Below are positions 24,658 to 32,333 of a stretch of DNA of 32,333 bases, piece by piece. The position numbers and the translations under genes were made by a program. The notes beneath the pieces are model-generated. The model was not told the origin of the DNA and searched no databases. It was given only the letters and a program-made list of their open reading frames with translations. Each line of letters begins with the position of its first letter. Within the stretch, counting starts at the first letter, position 1. Source of the stretch: Paracoccaceae bacterium (GTDB lineage Bacteria > Pseudomonadota > Alphaproteobacteria > Rhodobacterales > Rhodobacteraceae); contig JAGXGW010000008.1 of the NCBI GenBank assembly GCA_024636555.1, positions 1 to 32,333 of the forward strand. The letters run 5' to 3'.

Positions 24658-27017
24658 CCCGGATATATCTGCATATCGGGCTGGATGCTGCGGGCACCGC
24701 ACGGCTGCAACAGGTGATGGCCGACAAGCGCGAGCAGATGCTGGCCAAGGGTGTCCTGTTTCCCCGCGCCGCGGGGTCGCGCAACCACACGCGGCTGTTC
24801 ATGGCGGTGACCGATCCCGACAATGTCGATGCGCTGCGTGTCTCGCGCGGCTATGCCGATCCGGCGCGTCAGGCAGCGCTGCGGGCCGAACTCTCCGGCG
24901 ATCTGGCGCGCGACATCGCCACCCACCAGCCGCACACCGTAATCCTTTCCGCCCACCAGTTCGGCACCGGCCTTGCGCGCCCGTCCGAGCTGGAGCGGCT
25001 CCGCGCCATGCTGGCACCGCTTTGCACGGACATCCGTATCGTCGCGCATGTCGATGCACCATCGCACATGCTCGCGCGGCATTACGCGGCGCAGGTCATG
25101 ATCGGGCGCACAGCTTCGCTGGACCTCGAACGCGGTTTGCAAGGGCAGGACTGGTGGGACGGGGCACTGGCGCAGGCGGCCGTATGCTCCCCCGCGACCG
25201 GCCGCTTTACCGAGATACAGTCTGCGCCGTTCTGGCTGGACTACGTCAGGCTCGTCGCCCATTGGGAAGGGGTTTTCGGCGCAGGCACCGTGACGCTGCG
25301 CCCCTATGACATACCGCGCTTTTTCGACGAGGCCGCGACCGAGGAGATCCGCGCCAGCTTTGACATTACGGACACTTTGGGCCGCGCCGCGCCTGCCGCG
25401 CTGCCGGCGGAACCCTCTGCCCCATGGATCACCCGCGCGCGGCAGTTGAACGATCTGCTGTTCCGTCTGGGCGATGCGACAGGCCAGCCCGTGCCGCGCC
25501 CGCTCTGGCGCAAGTTGATCACCGAGATCAGAATCGACGGCGAAGCCCTTGAGCCAGATGACCTTTGTCTGATCGTCAAACCGCTGAACACAGGCCTGAA
25601 AAAGCTTCTGCCCTCCCAGCCCGCGCTTGACCCGGCGATCGCGCGGCAGCCCCGTCGCTCACCGCCCGGTACCGAGGCCGACCCAGGCATGGGGTTTCGG
25701 GCCAGCCAGTATCTACTCGCCTTCCGCGCCCGGATCACCCGTGCGATCAAGGAGGAACAGGCCAAGGCCGCGCCAGAGGCGGACCTCGACCATATCGCGC
25801 CCGCAGAACACAGCCCTCAGGGGACAGCGCCGCTCAGCACGGTCGCGGCGCAACTGATGCCCGCGCGCGCGGTCGAGAATTTCCACAAGCTTCAAACCTC
25901 GCCCTTCCGTCCGCATAACCGGCTTGGCATGGTCAACGAGGAAGAACTGGCCGCCGCCTACACGCCGCATCCGGCCCGCCGCTTGCCTGCGGGCAACAGT
26001 GGACGCGTGATCGTCGGCTGCATGAAGAACGAAGCGCCCTATATTGCGGAATGGGTCGCCTATCACCGCGCCATCGGGGTCGACAATTTCCTGATCTACA
26101 CCAATGACTGCACCGACGGCACCGCCGAGATACTGGACAGGATGCAGGCGCTGGGGCTGGTCCAGCATCGCAACAATGACGGCTGGAAGGGCAATTCCCC
26201 GCAGCAATCGGCGCTGAACAAGGCGCTCAGGGAACCGCTGATCCGCGATGCCGAGTGGATCATCCATATCGACGTGGACGAGTTCATCAACATCCGCTGC
26301 GACAACGGCACGCTGGACGATTTCTTTGCCCGCGTGCCGGATGCCTCCAACGTTGCGATGACATGGCGGTTGTTCGGGCATGGCGGTGTCACCGACCTGT
26401 CGGACCGTTTCGTGATCGACCAGTTCGAGCATTGTGCGCCGCGCTTCTGCCCCAAGCCGCATACGGTCTGGGGGTTCAAGACCATGTTCCGCAACACGGG
26501 TGCCTATGCCAAGATGAGCTGTCACCGGCCCAACAAGCTGAACGACTCGCTGCGCGATCAGGTGCGCTGGGTGAACGGATCGGGGCAGGACATGACGCGC
26601 GAGGCCGCCGATAACGGCTGGCGCAACTCGGTCAAATCCATCGGCTACGACCTGTTGCAGCTCAACCATTACGCGCTGCGCTCCGCCGAGAGTTTCCTGA
26701 TCAAGCGCCAGCGTGGTCGCGCGCTGCATGTCGACCGCGCCATCGGCATCAACTACTGGATCAGGATGGACTGGGGCGATGCGCGCGACATCACCATCAA
26801 GCGCAACACGCCCCGCCTGCGGGCCGAATACGACCGCATGATGGAAGATGCCACCTTGCGGGCGCTGCATGACAAAGGGCTGGACTGGCACCGCGCCAAG
26901 GCGGCCGAACTGCATGCCATGCCGGAATTCCGCGATCTTTATGATCAGGCGCTGACGCTGAAACTGACCGCGGCAGAGCGTGTGGCCTATGCGCTGGCGC
27001 TGGATATGGAAAGCTGA
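24654..27017 (+). CDS. fusion: sulfotransferase-like domain plus glycosyltransferase-like domain
   Basis: This is a 787-residue two-part protein. Residues 1 to about 265 open IYLHIGLDAAGTARLQ, which resembles the phosphosulfate-binding loop of bacterial sulfotransferases (LHIGxxKTGTTxLQ), but the Lys-Thr pair is replaced by Ala-Ala. This domain may be inactive or have another role. Residues 265-445 form a Pro/Ala-rich linker with a basic helix. Residues 450-787 are a full paralogue of the neighbouring glycosyltransferases (VGCMKNEAPYIAEW, YTNDCTDGT, DVDEF at 540-544, NHYALRSAESFLIK). GGGAGGA precedes the ATG at 24654, which overlaps the previous stop. Likely role: modification of a polysaccharide or surface glycan, unproven. 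Confidence 0.75.
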   Translation: MTRIYLHIGLDAAGTARLQQVMADKREQMLAKGVLFPRAAGSRNHTRLFMAVTDPDNVDALRVSRGYADPARQAALRAELSGDLARDIATHQPHTVILSAHQFGTGLARPSELERLRAMLAPLCTDIRIVAHVDAPSHMLARHYAAQVMIGRTASLDLERGLQGQDWWDGALAQAAVCSPATGRFTEIQSAPFWLDYVRLVAHWEGVFGAGTVTLRPYDIPRFFDEAATEEIRASFDITDTLGRAAPAALPAEPSAPWITRARQLNDLLFRLGDATGQPVPRPLWRKLITEIRIDGEALEPDDLCLIVKPLNTGLKKLLPSQPALDPAIARQPRRSPPGTEADPGMGFRASQYLLAFRARITRAIKEEQAKAAPEADLDHIAPAEHSPQGTAPLSTVAAQLMPARAVENFHKLQTSPFRPHNRLGMVNEEELAAAYTPHPARRLPAGNSGRVIVGCMKNEAPYIAEWVAYHRAIGVDNFLIYTNDCTDGTAEILDRMQALGLVQHRNNDGWKGNSPQQSALNKALREPLIRDAEWIIHIDVDEFINIRCDNGTLDDFFARVPDASNVAMTWRLFGHGGVTDLSDRFVIDQFEHCAPRFCPKPHTVWGFKTMFRNTGAYAKMSCHRPNKLNDSLRDQVRWVNGSGQDMTREAADNGWRNSVKSIGYDLLQLNHYALRSAESFLIKRQRGRALHVDRAIGINYWIRMDWGDARDITIKRNTPRLRAEYDRMMEDATLRALHDKGLDWHRAKAAELHAMPEFRDLYDQALTLKLTAAERVAYALALDMES

Positions 27018-28078
27018 TGCGTGCGCTGACCATACTGACACAACGCAACGAAGGCGCGTTTCTGTTGGAATGGCTGGCCCATCACAGGGCGATCGGTTTC
27101 ACGGATTTTCTTGTGTTCTCGAACGACTGTCAGGACGGATCGGACCTGATGCTGGATCATCTGGCGACAAAAGGCTGGCTGACGCATCTGCCCAACCTGC
27201 CCCCCTATGACAAGGCGGGCATCCAGTTTTCCGCTTTGAAGACGGCGGCGCAGCATCCGCTGGTGCAGGCGGCAGACTGGATTTTGCCGCTGGATATTGA
27301 CGAGTTCGTCAATATCCACACCGGCGATCACAGCCTCTCCGCGCTGCTGGCGGCCCTGCCCGAGGCCACGGCGATCACGCTCACATGGCGGATTTTCGGC
27401 AATGCCGGCGTGGTCAACTACACCGACGCGCCTGTTACCGCACAGTTCACCCGCGCAGCCCCCGCGATCATCCACTGGCCGTGGCGCGCGGCGATGTTCA
27501 AGACGCTTTACCGCAATGACGGCACCTACGGCAAACCTGGCATCCACCGCCCGCGCGCGCCCGATCCCGCCCGTCTGGACAGCGCGCAATGGTATGACGG
27601 CGAGGGCCGCGCCCTGCCCGCGCGCTACCGCCGCGCGGGCCTGTTCTCGCAATATGGCCGTTCCAACCATGCGCTTGTGCAGTTGAACCATTACCCGTTG
27701 GGCGCAATGGAAAGCTATATTCTCAAGGCGGATCGCGGCCGCGCCGTCCATGCCGATCATCGCCTCGGGATGGATTACTGGGTGGAACGGAATTTCAACA
27801 GCGACGAGGATGTGACGATCAGGGCCATCTCGCCTTTGATGCAGGCGGAATATGCCGCCCTGCGCGCCGATCCGGTGCTTGAGCGGCTGCACCAGCAGGC
27901 CGTGGCATGGCGGCACGCGCGCTTCACCGCATTGATGCGTGACGACGAGACGCGCGCGCTGATGGGACGGCTCCTGATGACGCCGTCCTCGCAGGCGCTG
28001 GACCGTGCCGAGGCAGCCCCGCTGATCGCCCATGCCATTGCCGCGCATGCCGCGATGGCCTCATCCGCGAAAGCGTGA
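27017..28078 (+). CDS. glycosyltransferase-like protein, third paralogue
   Basis: This 353-residue protein is of the same type as the two before it: ILTQRNEGAFLLEW near the N-terminus, FSNDCQDGSDLMLDHL, DIDEF at 93-97 and NHYPLGAMESYILKADRGRAVHAD. The N-terminal nucleotide-binding strand starts at residue 3, so nothing precedes the catalytic domain. The A of its ATG is the last base of the previous TGA, showing translational coupling. The three domains diverge clearly in sequence, so the array is an old duplication rather than a recent one. Donor and acceptor are unknown. Confidence 0.82.
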   Translation: MRALTILTQRNEGAFLLEWLAHHRAIGFTDFLVFSNDCQDGSDLMLDHLATKGWLTHLPNLPPYDKAGIQFSALKTAAQHPLVQAADWILPLDIDEFVNIHTGDHSLSALLAALPEATAITLTWRIFGNAGVVNYTDAPVTAQFTRAAPAIIHWPWRAAMFKTLYRNDGTYGKPGIHRPRAPDPARLDSAQWYDGEGRALPARYRRAGLFSQYGRSNHALVQLNHYPLGAMESYILKADRGRAVHADHRLGMDYWVERNFNSDEDVTIRAISPLMQAEYAALRADPVLERLHQQAVAWRHARFTALMRDDETRALMGRLLMTPSSQALDRAEAAPLIAHAIAAHAAMASSAKA

Positions 28079-28202
28079 AGAAAACTGCCCTTCATTCGCC
28101 TTGAACTGAGACAAATTCACCCAATTTTTGCCCTAAACGAGGTCTATCTCACAGCAATGAATGACACGACCTTCCGGTCGGATCCAGTAAGGACGCGCCG
28201 CC

Positions 28203-29207
28203 ATGCTCAATACGATTCCTTTGTCTGACCGGTCGCTCTCCGGACTGAAAAAAGGTGAATGGTTGGCGCAACTTGCGGAAATTGCTGAAACTTCCGGCAA
28301 ATTCCAGACGCTGGGACGCTCCCATTGCGCCACACGAATCGACGTGCCTGCGGCGGAGGCTGACGAAGAGACACTGTTGCTGGTCACCTTCGAGACGGTT
28401 CAGGGCATCCAGCTGCATTCCGATATCGGCCAGCCGCTGGGCTGGGACATGGTGCGCCTGCGCGGCTGGGCGCATCTGTGCCTGATCAGCGATGGCGATA
28501 CATGGTTCCGCGATCCGCAGGTCTATGCCCTGTTCGACCGATTGACCGATGAGGGCTATTTCGAGAGCTTCGACCGGATCGTGTTCTACGGTGCCGGCCC
28601 CTGCGGCTACGCGGCGGCGGCCTTCAGTGTCGCCGCTCCCGGCTCTGCCGTCCTGGCGGTACAGCCGCAGGCCACGCTTGATCCGCGGGTCACCGAGTGG
28701 GACCACCGCTTCACCCACATGCGCCGGACCTCGTTTACCGATCGTTACGGCTATGCGCCGGACATGCTCGATGCGGCAGACAGGGCCTTTGTGGTCTATG
28801 ACCCTGCCGAGGATCTGGACGCGATGCATGCCGCACTGTTCACGCGGCCCAATGTCACTAAACTGCGGCTGCGCCATATGGGCGATGCGCTGCAGGGCGT
28901 GCTGATCGAGATGGATATTCTCGAATCCCTGCTGGATGACGTGGCCGACGACACGCTGACAGCTTTGCGGTTTGCCATGCTGGCACGGGCGCGGCGCGAG
29001 CACCGCTCCTACCTGCGCAACCTGCTGGGGCATCTGGACGCGAACAACCGCCCCTATCTGGCCACCCTGCTGTGCCGCAACGTGGTCGCGCGGATGAACG
29101 CCCCGCGAATCCGGCGACGCTTGCATGGGCTGGAGAAAGCCGCCGCAGAGGGCGAGTTCACTCCGCCGCCCTCCCGCAATGGAAATGGTGCCTTAAACAG
29201 CTTCTAG
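28203..29207 (+). CDS. unassigned protein with alpha/beta-hydrolase-like motif
   Basis: This 334-residue protein contains IVFYGAGPCGYAAAAF at about 126-141, which looks like a strand-turn-helix nucleophile elbow with Cys134 near the turn. The following segments VLAVQPQATLDPRVTEWD, DRYGYAPDMLDAADRAFVVYDP and LRLRHMGDAL are consistent with later strands of an alpha/beta fold. I recall close relatives in Rhodobacteraceae, sometimes labelled phosphoadenosine phosphosulfate reductase, but the CysH motifs are absent and that name is not supported. It follows the glycosyltransferase array after 124 bp on the same strand and may belong to it functionally. Confidence 0.7.
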   Translation: MLNTIPLSDRSLSGLKKGEWLAQLAEIAETSGKFQTLGRSHCATRIDVPAAEADEETLLLVTFETVQGIQLHSDIGQPLGWDMVRLRGWAHLCLISDGDTWFRDPQVYALFDRLTDEGYFESFDRIVFYGAGPCGYAAAAFSVAAPGSAVLAVQPQATLDPRVTEWDHRFTHMRRTSFTDRYGYAPDMLDAADRAFVVYDPAEDLDAMHAALFTRPNVTKLRLRHMGDALQGVLIEMDILESLLDDVADDTLTALRFAMLARARREHRSYLRNLLGHLDANNRPYLATLLCRNVVARMNAPRIRRRLHGLEKAAAEGEFTPPPSRNGNGALNSF

Positions 29208-29281
29208 AAACGGCGGCCGCGCCGCAGGAATCGTGACCGTGCCCTCTGGCCCTGTGGCGGCAGTTTGTGTAAGCGGAACGC

Positions 29282-30325
29282 ATGAGCAAAACGATCACGA
29301 TCCGCCGCCCCGACGACTGGCACCTGCATCTGCGCGATGGCGCGATGCTGCGCGCGGTCCTGCCCGAAACCGCCCGCCATTTCGCGCGGGCCATCATCAT
29401 GCCCAATCTGGTGCCCCCCGTGGTCACCGGTACACAGGCCGACGCCTACCGTGACCGGATCATGGACGCGCTGCCCGAGGGGATGGCGTTCGAGCCGCTG
29501 ATGACGCTTTACCTGACCGAGGAGACGGACCCGGATGACGTGGCCGCCGCCCAAGCCAGCGGGCTGATCCGCGCGGTCAAGCTATACCCTGCAGGGGCCA
29601 CGACCAACTCCGCCTCCGGCGTGAAGAATTTCGACAAGGTGCGCCCGGTGCTGGAGCGGATGGCCGAGATCGGCCTGCCGCTCTGCATGCACGGCGAAGT
29701 GACGGATCACAGCGTCGATATCTTCGACCGTGAGGCCGTGTTCATCGACCGTGTGCTGGACCCGATCCGCCGCGCCACGCCGGGGCTGCGCGTGGTGATG
29801 GAGCATGTGACGACCTCGGACGCCGTGGACTATGTGAAATCCGCGCCCGAGGATCTGGCCGCCACGATCACCACGCACCACCTGATCATCAACCGCAACC
29901 ATATCCTTGTGGGCGGGATCAAGCCGCATTACTACTGCCTGCCCGTCGCCAAGCGCGAAAGCCACCGTCTGGCCCTGCGCGCCGCCGCCACCTCGGGCGA
30001 TGCGCGGTTCTTTCTGGGCACGGATTCGGCTCCGCATGTCGATGCGCTCAAGGAACATGCCTGCGGCTGTGCGGGCTGTTTCACCGCGACCAACACGATG
30101 TCGATTCTCGCCCATGTCTTCGAGGAAGAGGGCGCGCTGGACCGGCTCGAGGGTTTCACATCCTTGCATGGCCCCGGCTATTACCGCTTGCCGGTGAACG
30201 AAGGCCGCATCACGCTGACACGCGGCACCGATCCGGTGGATTATCCCGCCAAGATCGACGGCGGCGATGGCCCCGTCACGGTGTTCGATCCCGGTTTCCC
30301 GCTGTATTGGAAAGTGACCGCCTGA
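29282..30325 (+). CDS. pyrC: dihydroorotase
   Basis: It catalyses cyclisation of carbamoyl aspartate to dihydroorotate, the third step of pyrimidine synthesis. The 347-residue length is that of the type II (E. coli PyrC) class. Zinc ligands and catalytic residues are visible: His14 and His16 in [10 protein letters not shown], the carboxylated Lys100 in [13 protein letters not shown], His in MHGEVTDH, and Asp248 in LGTDSAPH. It is followed after 110 bp by pyrE on the same strand. Confidence 0.97.
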   Translation: MSKTITIRRPDDWHLHLRDGAMLRAVLPETARHFARAIIMPNLVPPVVTGTQADAYRDRIMDALPEGMAFEPLMTLYLTEETDPDDVAAAQASGLIRAVKLYPAGATTNSASGVKNFDKVRPVLERMAEIGLPLCMHGEVTDHSVDIFDREAVFIDRVLDPIRRATPGLRVVMEHVTTSDAVDYVKSAPEDLAATITTHHLIINRNHILVGGIKPHYYCLPVAKRESHRLALRAAATSGDARFFLGTDSAPHVDALKEHACGCAGCFTATNTMSILAHVFEEEGALDRLEGFTSLHGPGYYRLPVNEGRITLTRGTDPVDYPAKIDGGDGPVTVFDPGFPLYWKVTA

Positions 30326-30385
30326 TGGTCACGGCTCTGCAAATACGCGATCGCCACCGTGCCGCCTGAGGCAGCGCCGGAATTC

Positions 30386-30407
30386 GAGTATTTGTGGAAC
30401 AGTGAAG
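30386..30407 (+). repeat. possible degenerate relative of the dispersed motif
   Basis: GAGTATTT, GTGG, AACAGTGAAG lies in the pyrC-pyrE gap. The first half is close to the GGATATTT motif and the second half is diverged. GTATTTG (30388-30394) is also the right arm of an inverted repeat with CAAATAC at 30340-30346. Confidence 0.3.
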
Positions 30408-30435
30408 ACGACCCGAAATTGCAAAGGATGCCGCG

Positions 30436-31116
30436 ATGATCCCCTCAAGCTACCCCCCCAAGGAAGAAATGGCGCGGCTGACCGCGCGGATGCTGCTGGA
30501 AATCAAAGCGGTGCATTTCAATGCGGACGAGCCGTTCATCTTCGCCTCCGGCCTGCCCTCGCCGGTCTATATCGATTGCCGCAAGCTGATCTCCTATCCC
30601 CGCATCCGGTCGACCCTGATGGATTTCCTGACCGTGACAGTGATGCGCAATGCCGGTTTCGAGGCATTTGACAATATCGCGGGCGGCGAGACGGCTGGCA
30701 TTCCCTTTGCCGCACTTGTGGCCGAACGCATGGCCCTGCCGATGACCTATGTGCGCAAGAAGCCCAAAGGCTATGGCCGCAATGCCCGCATCGAGGGCGC
30801 GATGGCCGAGGGCGAGCGCGTGTTGCTGGTGGAGGATCTGACCACCGATGGCGGCTCCAAGCTCAGCTTTGTCGATGCGATCCGCGAGACAGGGGCCACT
30901 TGCGCGCATACCGCGGTGATCTTCTATTACGGGATCTTTCCGCAGACCGAAAAGGTGCTGGGCGATCACGGTGTGGCGCTGCATTACCTGTGCACATGGT
31001 GGGATGTGCTGGCAGAGGCGCGCGCCTCCGGTGCCTTCGATGATGCGACCATGGCCGAGGTGGAGGCGTTTCTGACCGCCCCGGACGCATGGCGCGCCGC
31101 CCGCGCCGGCAAGTAA
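30436..31116 (+). CDS. pyrE: orotate phosphoribosyltransferase
   Basis: It joins orotate and PRPP to form orotidine monophosphate, the fifth step of pyrimidine synthesis. The 226-residue protein has the PRPP-binding loop [13 protein letters not shown] at 129-141, the [17 protein letters not shown] substrate region at 34-50 and the flexible [14 protein letters not shown] loop. AAAGGA lies 8 nt before the ATG. It is probably co-transcribed with pyrC. Confidence 0.97.
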   Translation: MIPSSYPPKEEMARLTARMLLEIKAVHFNADEPFIFASGLPSPVYIDCRKLISYPRIRSTLMDFLTVTVMRNAGFEAFDNIAGGETAGIPFAALVAERMALPMTYVRKKPKGYGRNARIEGAMAEGERVLLVEDLTTDGGSKLSFVDAIRETGATCAHTAVIFYYGIFPQTEKVLGDHGVALHYLCTWWDVLAEARASGAFDDATMAEVEAFLTAPDAWRAARAGK

Positions 31117-31232
31117 CAGTGCAGCCCGCGCCGGCATGGCGCCGCTGCAACGCAGCCCGGCGACGGCCGACGCGTGGGTGCGCGAAAAACCGTGCGACGT
31201 GCTGTTTTGGAATGCGGCAACGGATCAATATG

Positions 31233-31262
31233 TTGACGCCGCGCCCTGCCTTGCCGCAGAAT
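31233..31262 (+). promoter_or_regulatory. possible sigma-70 promoter for dnaB
   Basis: TTGACG (31233-31238), an 18-nt spacer and CAGAAT (31257-31262) sit about 110 nt before dnaB in the 256-bp pyrE-dnaB gap. The -10 matches the consensus at four of six positions. Confidence 0.3.
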
Positions 31263-31372
31263 GTGGGGCGAACGGCGGGCGGCGGGATATGCACAAACTA
31301 TCCCCAGAGATATAAATTTGCGCTCCGGCCCGGCGCTTCCTATGAGACTGGTCTGGGATGATGGGGACAATC

Positions 31373-32333
31373 ATGAACAACCTTTCGATATTCAACGCGA
31401 CGGGCACTGTCGTTCAGGAAGCCGAGACAATGCCCCATTCGATCGAGGCGGAACAGCAGCTTCTGGGCGCGATCCTGACCAATAACGATGTCTATGACCG
31501 CGTGGCGGCCATTATCGGCGCGCAGCATTTTTACGATCCCGTCCATGCGCGGATCTACGAGATCGCCGCCGCCCGAATCGCCAAGAACAACCTTGCCTCG
31601 CCGGTGACGCTCAAGGCGTTTTTCGAGGGCGATCCGGGGCTTGAGGAACTGGGCGGGCCGTCCTATCTGGCGCGTCTGGCGGGGGCTGCGATCTCGGCCT
31701 ATGCGGTGCGCGACTATGCGCAGATGATCTATGATCTGGCGATCCGGCGCGAATTGATGGGGCTGGGGCGCGATATCGCGGCCAAGGCGGCCAAGGTCGA
31801 TATCGCGTCCGAGCCGCGCGAACAGATCGTCGAGGCGGAACAGGCGCTCTACAAACTCAGCGAGCAGGGCAAGACCGACAGCGGTTTCCAGTCCTTCCTG
31901 CGCGCGGTCACCGATGCGGTCAATCAGGCCAATGCCGCCTACCAGCGCGAGGGCGGGCTGGCCGGTGTCTCGACGGGACTGGTGGATCTGGACAAGAAAC
32001 TGGGCGGGCTGCACAAATCCGACCTTCTGATCCTCGCGGGTCGCCCCTCGATGGGCAAGACCTCGCTGGCCACCAACATCGCCTTCAACTGCGCGGAGCA
32101 GCATCTGGAATGGCAGCGCGATGGGGGCGAGTTCAATTACGGTGCGCCGGTCGCCTTCTTCAGCTTGGAAATGAGCGCCGACCAGCTGGCCACGCGTATT
32201 CTGGCCGAACAGGCAGAGATTTCGTCCGAAGCCCTGCGCAGCGGGAAATTGACGCGCGAGGATTTTCAGAAGCTCAGCTTTGCCAGCCAGCGCCTTGCCG
32301 AGCTGCCGCTGTATATTGACGATACGCCCGCGC
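31373..32333 (+). CDS. dnaB: replicative DNA helicase DnaB, N-terminal part (cut by window end)
   Basis: This ring-shaped helicase unwinds the replication fork and recruits primase. About 320 residues are visible and the frame is open at the window edge; full-length DnaB is usually about 450-500. The N-terminal helical domain begins at PHSIEAEQQLLGAILTNN (about 26-43). A linker (SEQGKTDSGFQSFL) precedes the RecA-like domain, with Walker A AGRPSMGKTS (Lys229) and FFSLEMSADQLATRIL. I chose the ATG at 31373; in-frame ATGs at 31358 and 31361 are possible. GGGG lies about 7 nt upstream. Confidence 0.95.
   Translation, partial: MNNLSIFNATGTVVQEAETMPHSIEAEQQLLGAILTNNDVYDRVAAIIGAQHFYDPVHARIYEIAAARIAKNNLASPVTLKAFFEGDPGLEELGGPSYLARLAGAAISAYAVRDYAQMIYDLAIRRELMGLGRDIAAKAAKVDIASEPREQIVEAEQALYKLSEQGKTDSGFQSFLRAVTDAVNQANAAYQREGGLAGVSTGLVDLDKKLGGLHKSDLLILAGRPSMGKTSLATNIAFNCAEQHLEWQRDGGEFNYGAPVAFFSLEMSADQLATRILAEQAEISSEALRSGKLTREDFQKLSFASQRLAELPLYIDDTPA

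Noticed and set aside
23365..24702. N-terminal extension of the MoxR ATPase to about 748 residues
   Set aside because: The extra part is antisense to the glycosyltransferase gene. The ATG at 23364 has a good ribosome-binding site and begins the normal MoxR N-terminus.
28203..29207. Phosphoadenosine phosphosulfate reductase
   Set aside because: None of the cysteine pairs, the SFGAES motif or the ECGIH motif of CysH is present; the true cysH is at 11665-12408.
31219..31240. FNR-like site near ATCAATATGTTGAC upstream of dnaB
   Set aside because: The half-sites are in the reversed order relative to TTGAT-N4-ATCAA.

Overview
The window looks like a chromosomal segment of a high-GC alphaproteobacterium, most likely a Rhodobacteraceae (Roseobacter-group) member. 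The evidence is the GC-rich codon use, the lon/HU/tRNA-Val linkage, the DUF2849-sulfite reductase-cysH-DUF934 operon, the form II coxSLM cluster and the pyrC-pyrE-dnaB order. Species cannot be named from sequence reading alone. I see no insertion sequence, phage, CRISPR array or rRNA.

Layout. 1-3532 (minus strand): lon with a terminator, then an HU-like protein with a long low-complexity N-terminus, then two tRNA-Val genes (CAC and UAC anticodons). 3616-6984 (minus): a TPR protein with an odd C-terminal extension carrying a long GC-rich inverted repeat and a probable heat-shock promoter for lon; tgt; and a 45-residue Lys-rich protein. 7334-8973 (plus): sufT-like, A-type Fe-S carrier and triosephosphate isomerase genes. 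9080-13735: an Lrp/AsnC regulator divergent from an assimilatory sulfur operon (DUF2849, sulfite reductase, APS reductase-type cysH, DUF934), followed by ferredoxin-NADP reductase behind a possible FNR-type box. 13809-14795: a small membrane protein gene (minus) and infC, which appears to start at AUA and has its own terminator.

15044-23364 (minus): an approximately 8.3 kb form II carbon monoxide dehydrogenase-like cluster. In transcription order it is MoxR ATPase, VWA protein (CoxE-like), XdhC/CoxI, molybdopterin-binding protein, then small, large and medium subunits, closed by a terminator. The active-site loop is AYRGAGR, not the Cys-containing loop of true CO dehydrogenases, so the substrate is open.

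23584-29207 (plus): three translationally coupled glycosyltransferase-like genes. The middle one is fused to an N-terminal domain resembling a degenerate sulfotransferase. An unassigned alpha/beta-type protein follows. This is the most accessory-looking part. 29282-32333 (plus): pyrC, pyrE and the 5' part of dnaB, which runs off the window.

A short dispersed motif, GGATATTT-N4-CAAGAAG, recurs in intergenic DNA (four clear copies and one possible relative) and is not explained by any gene.
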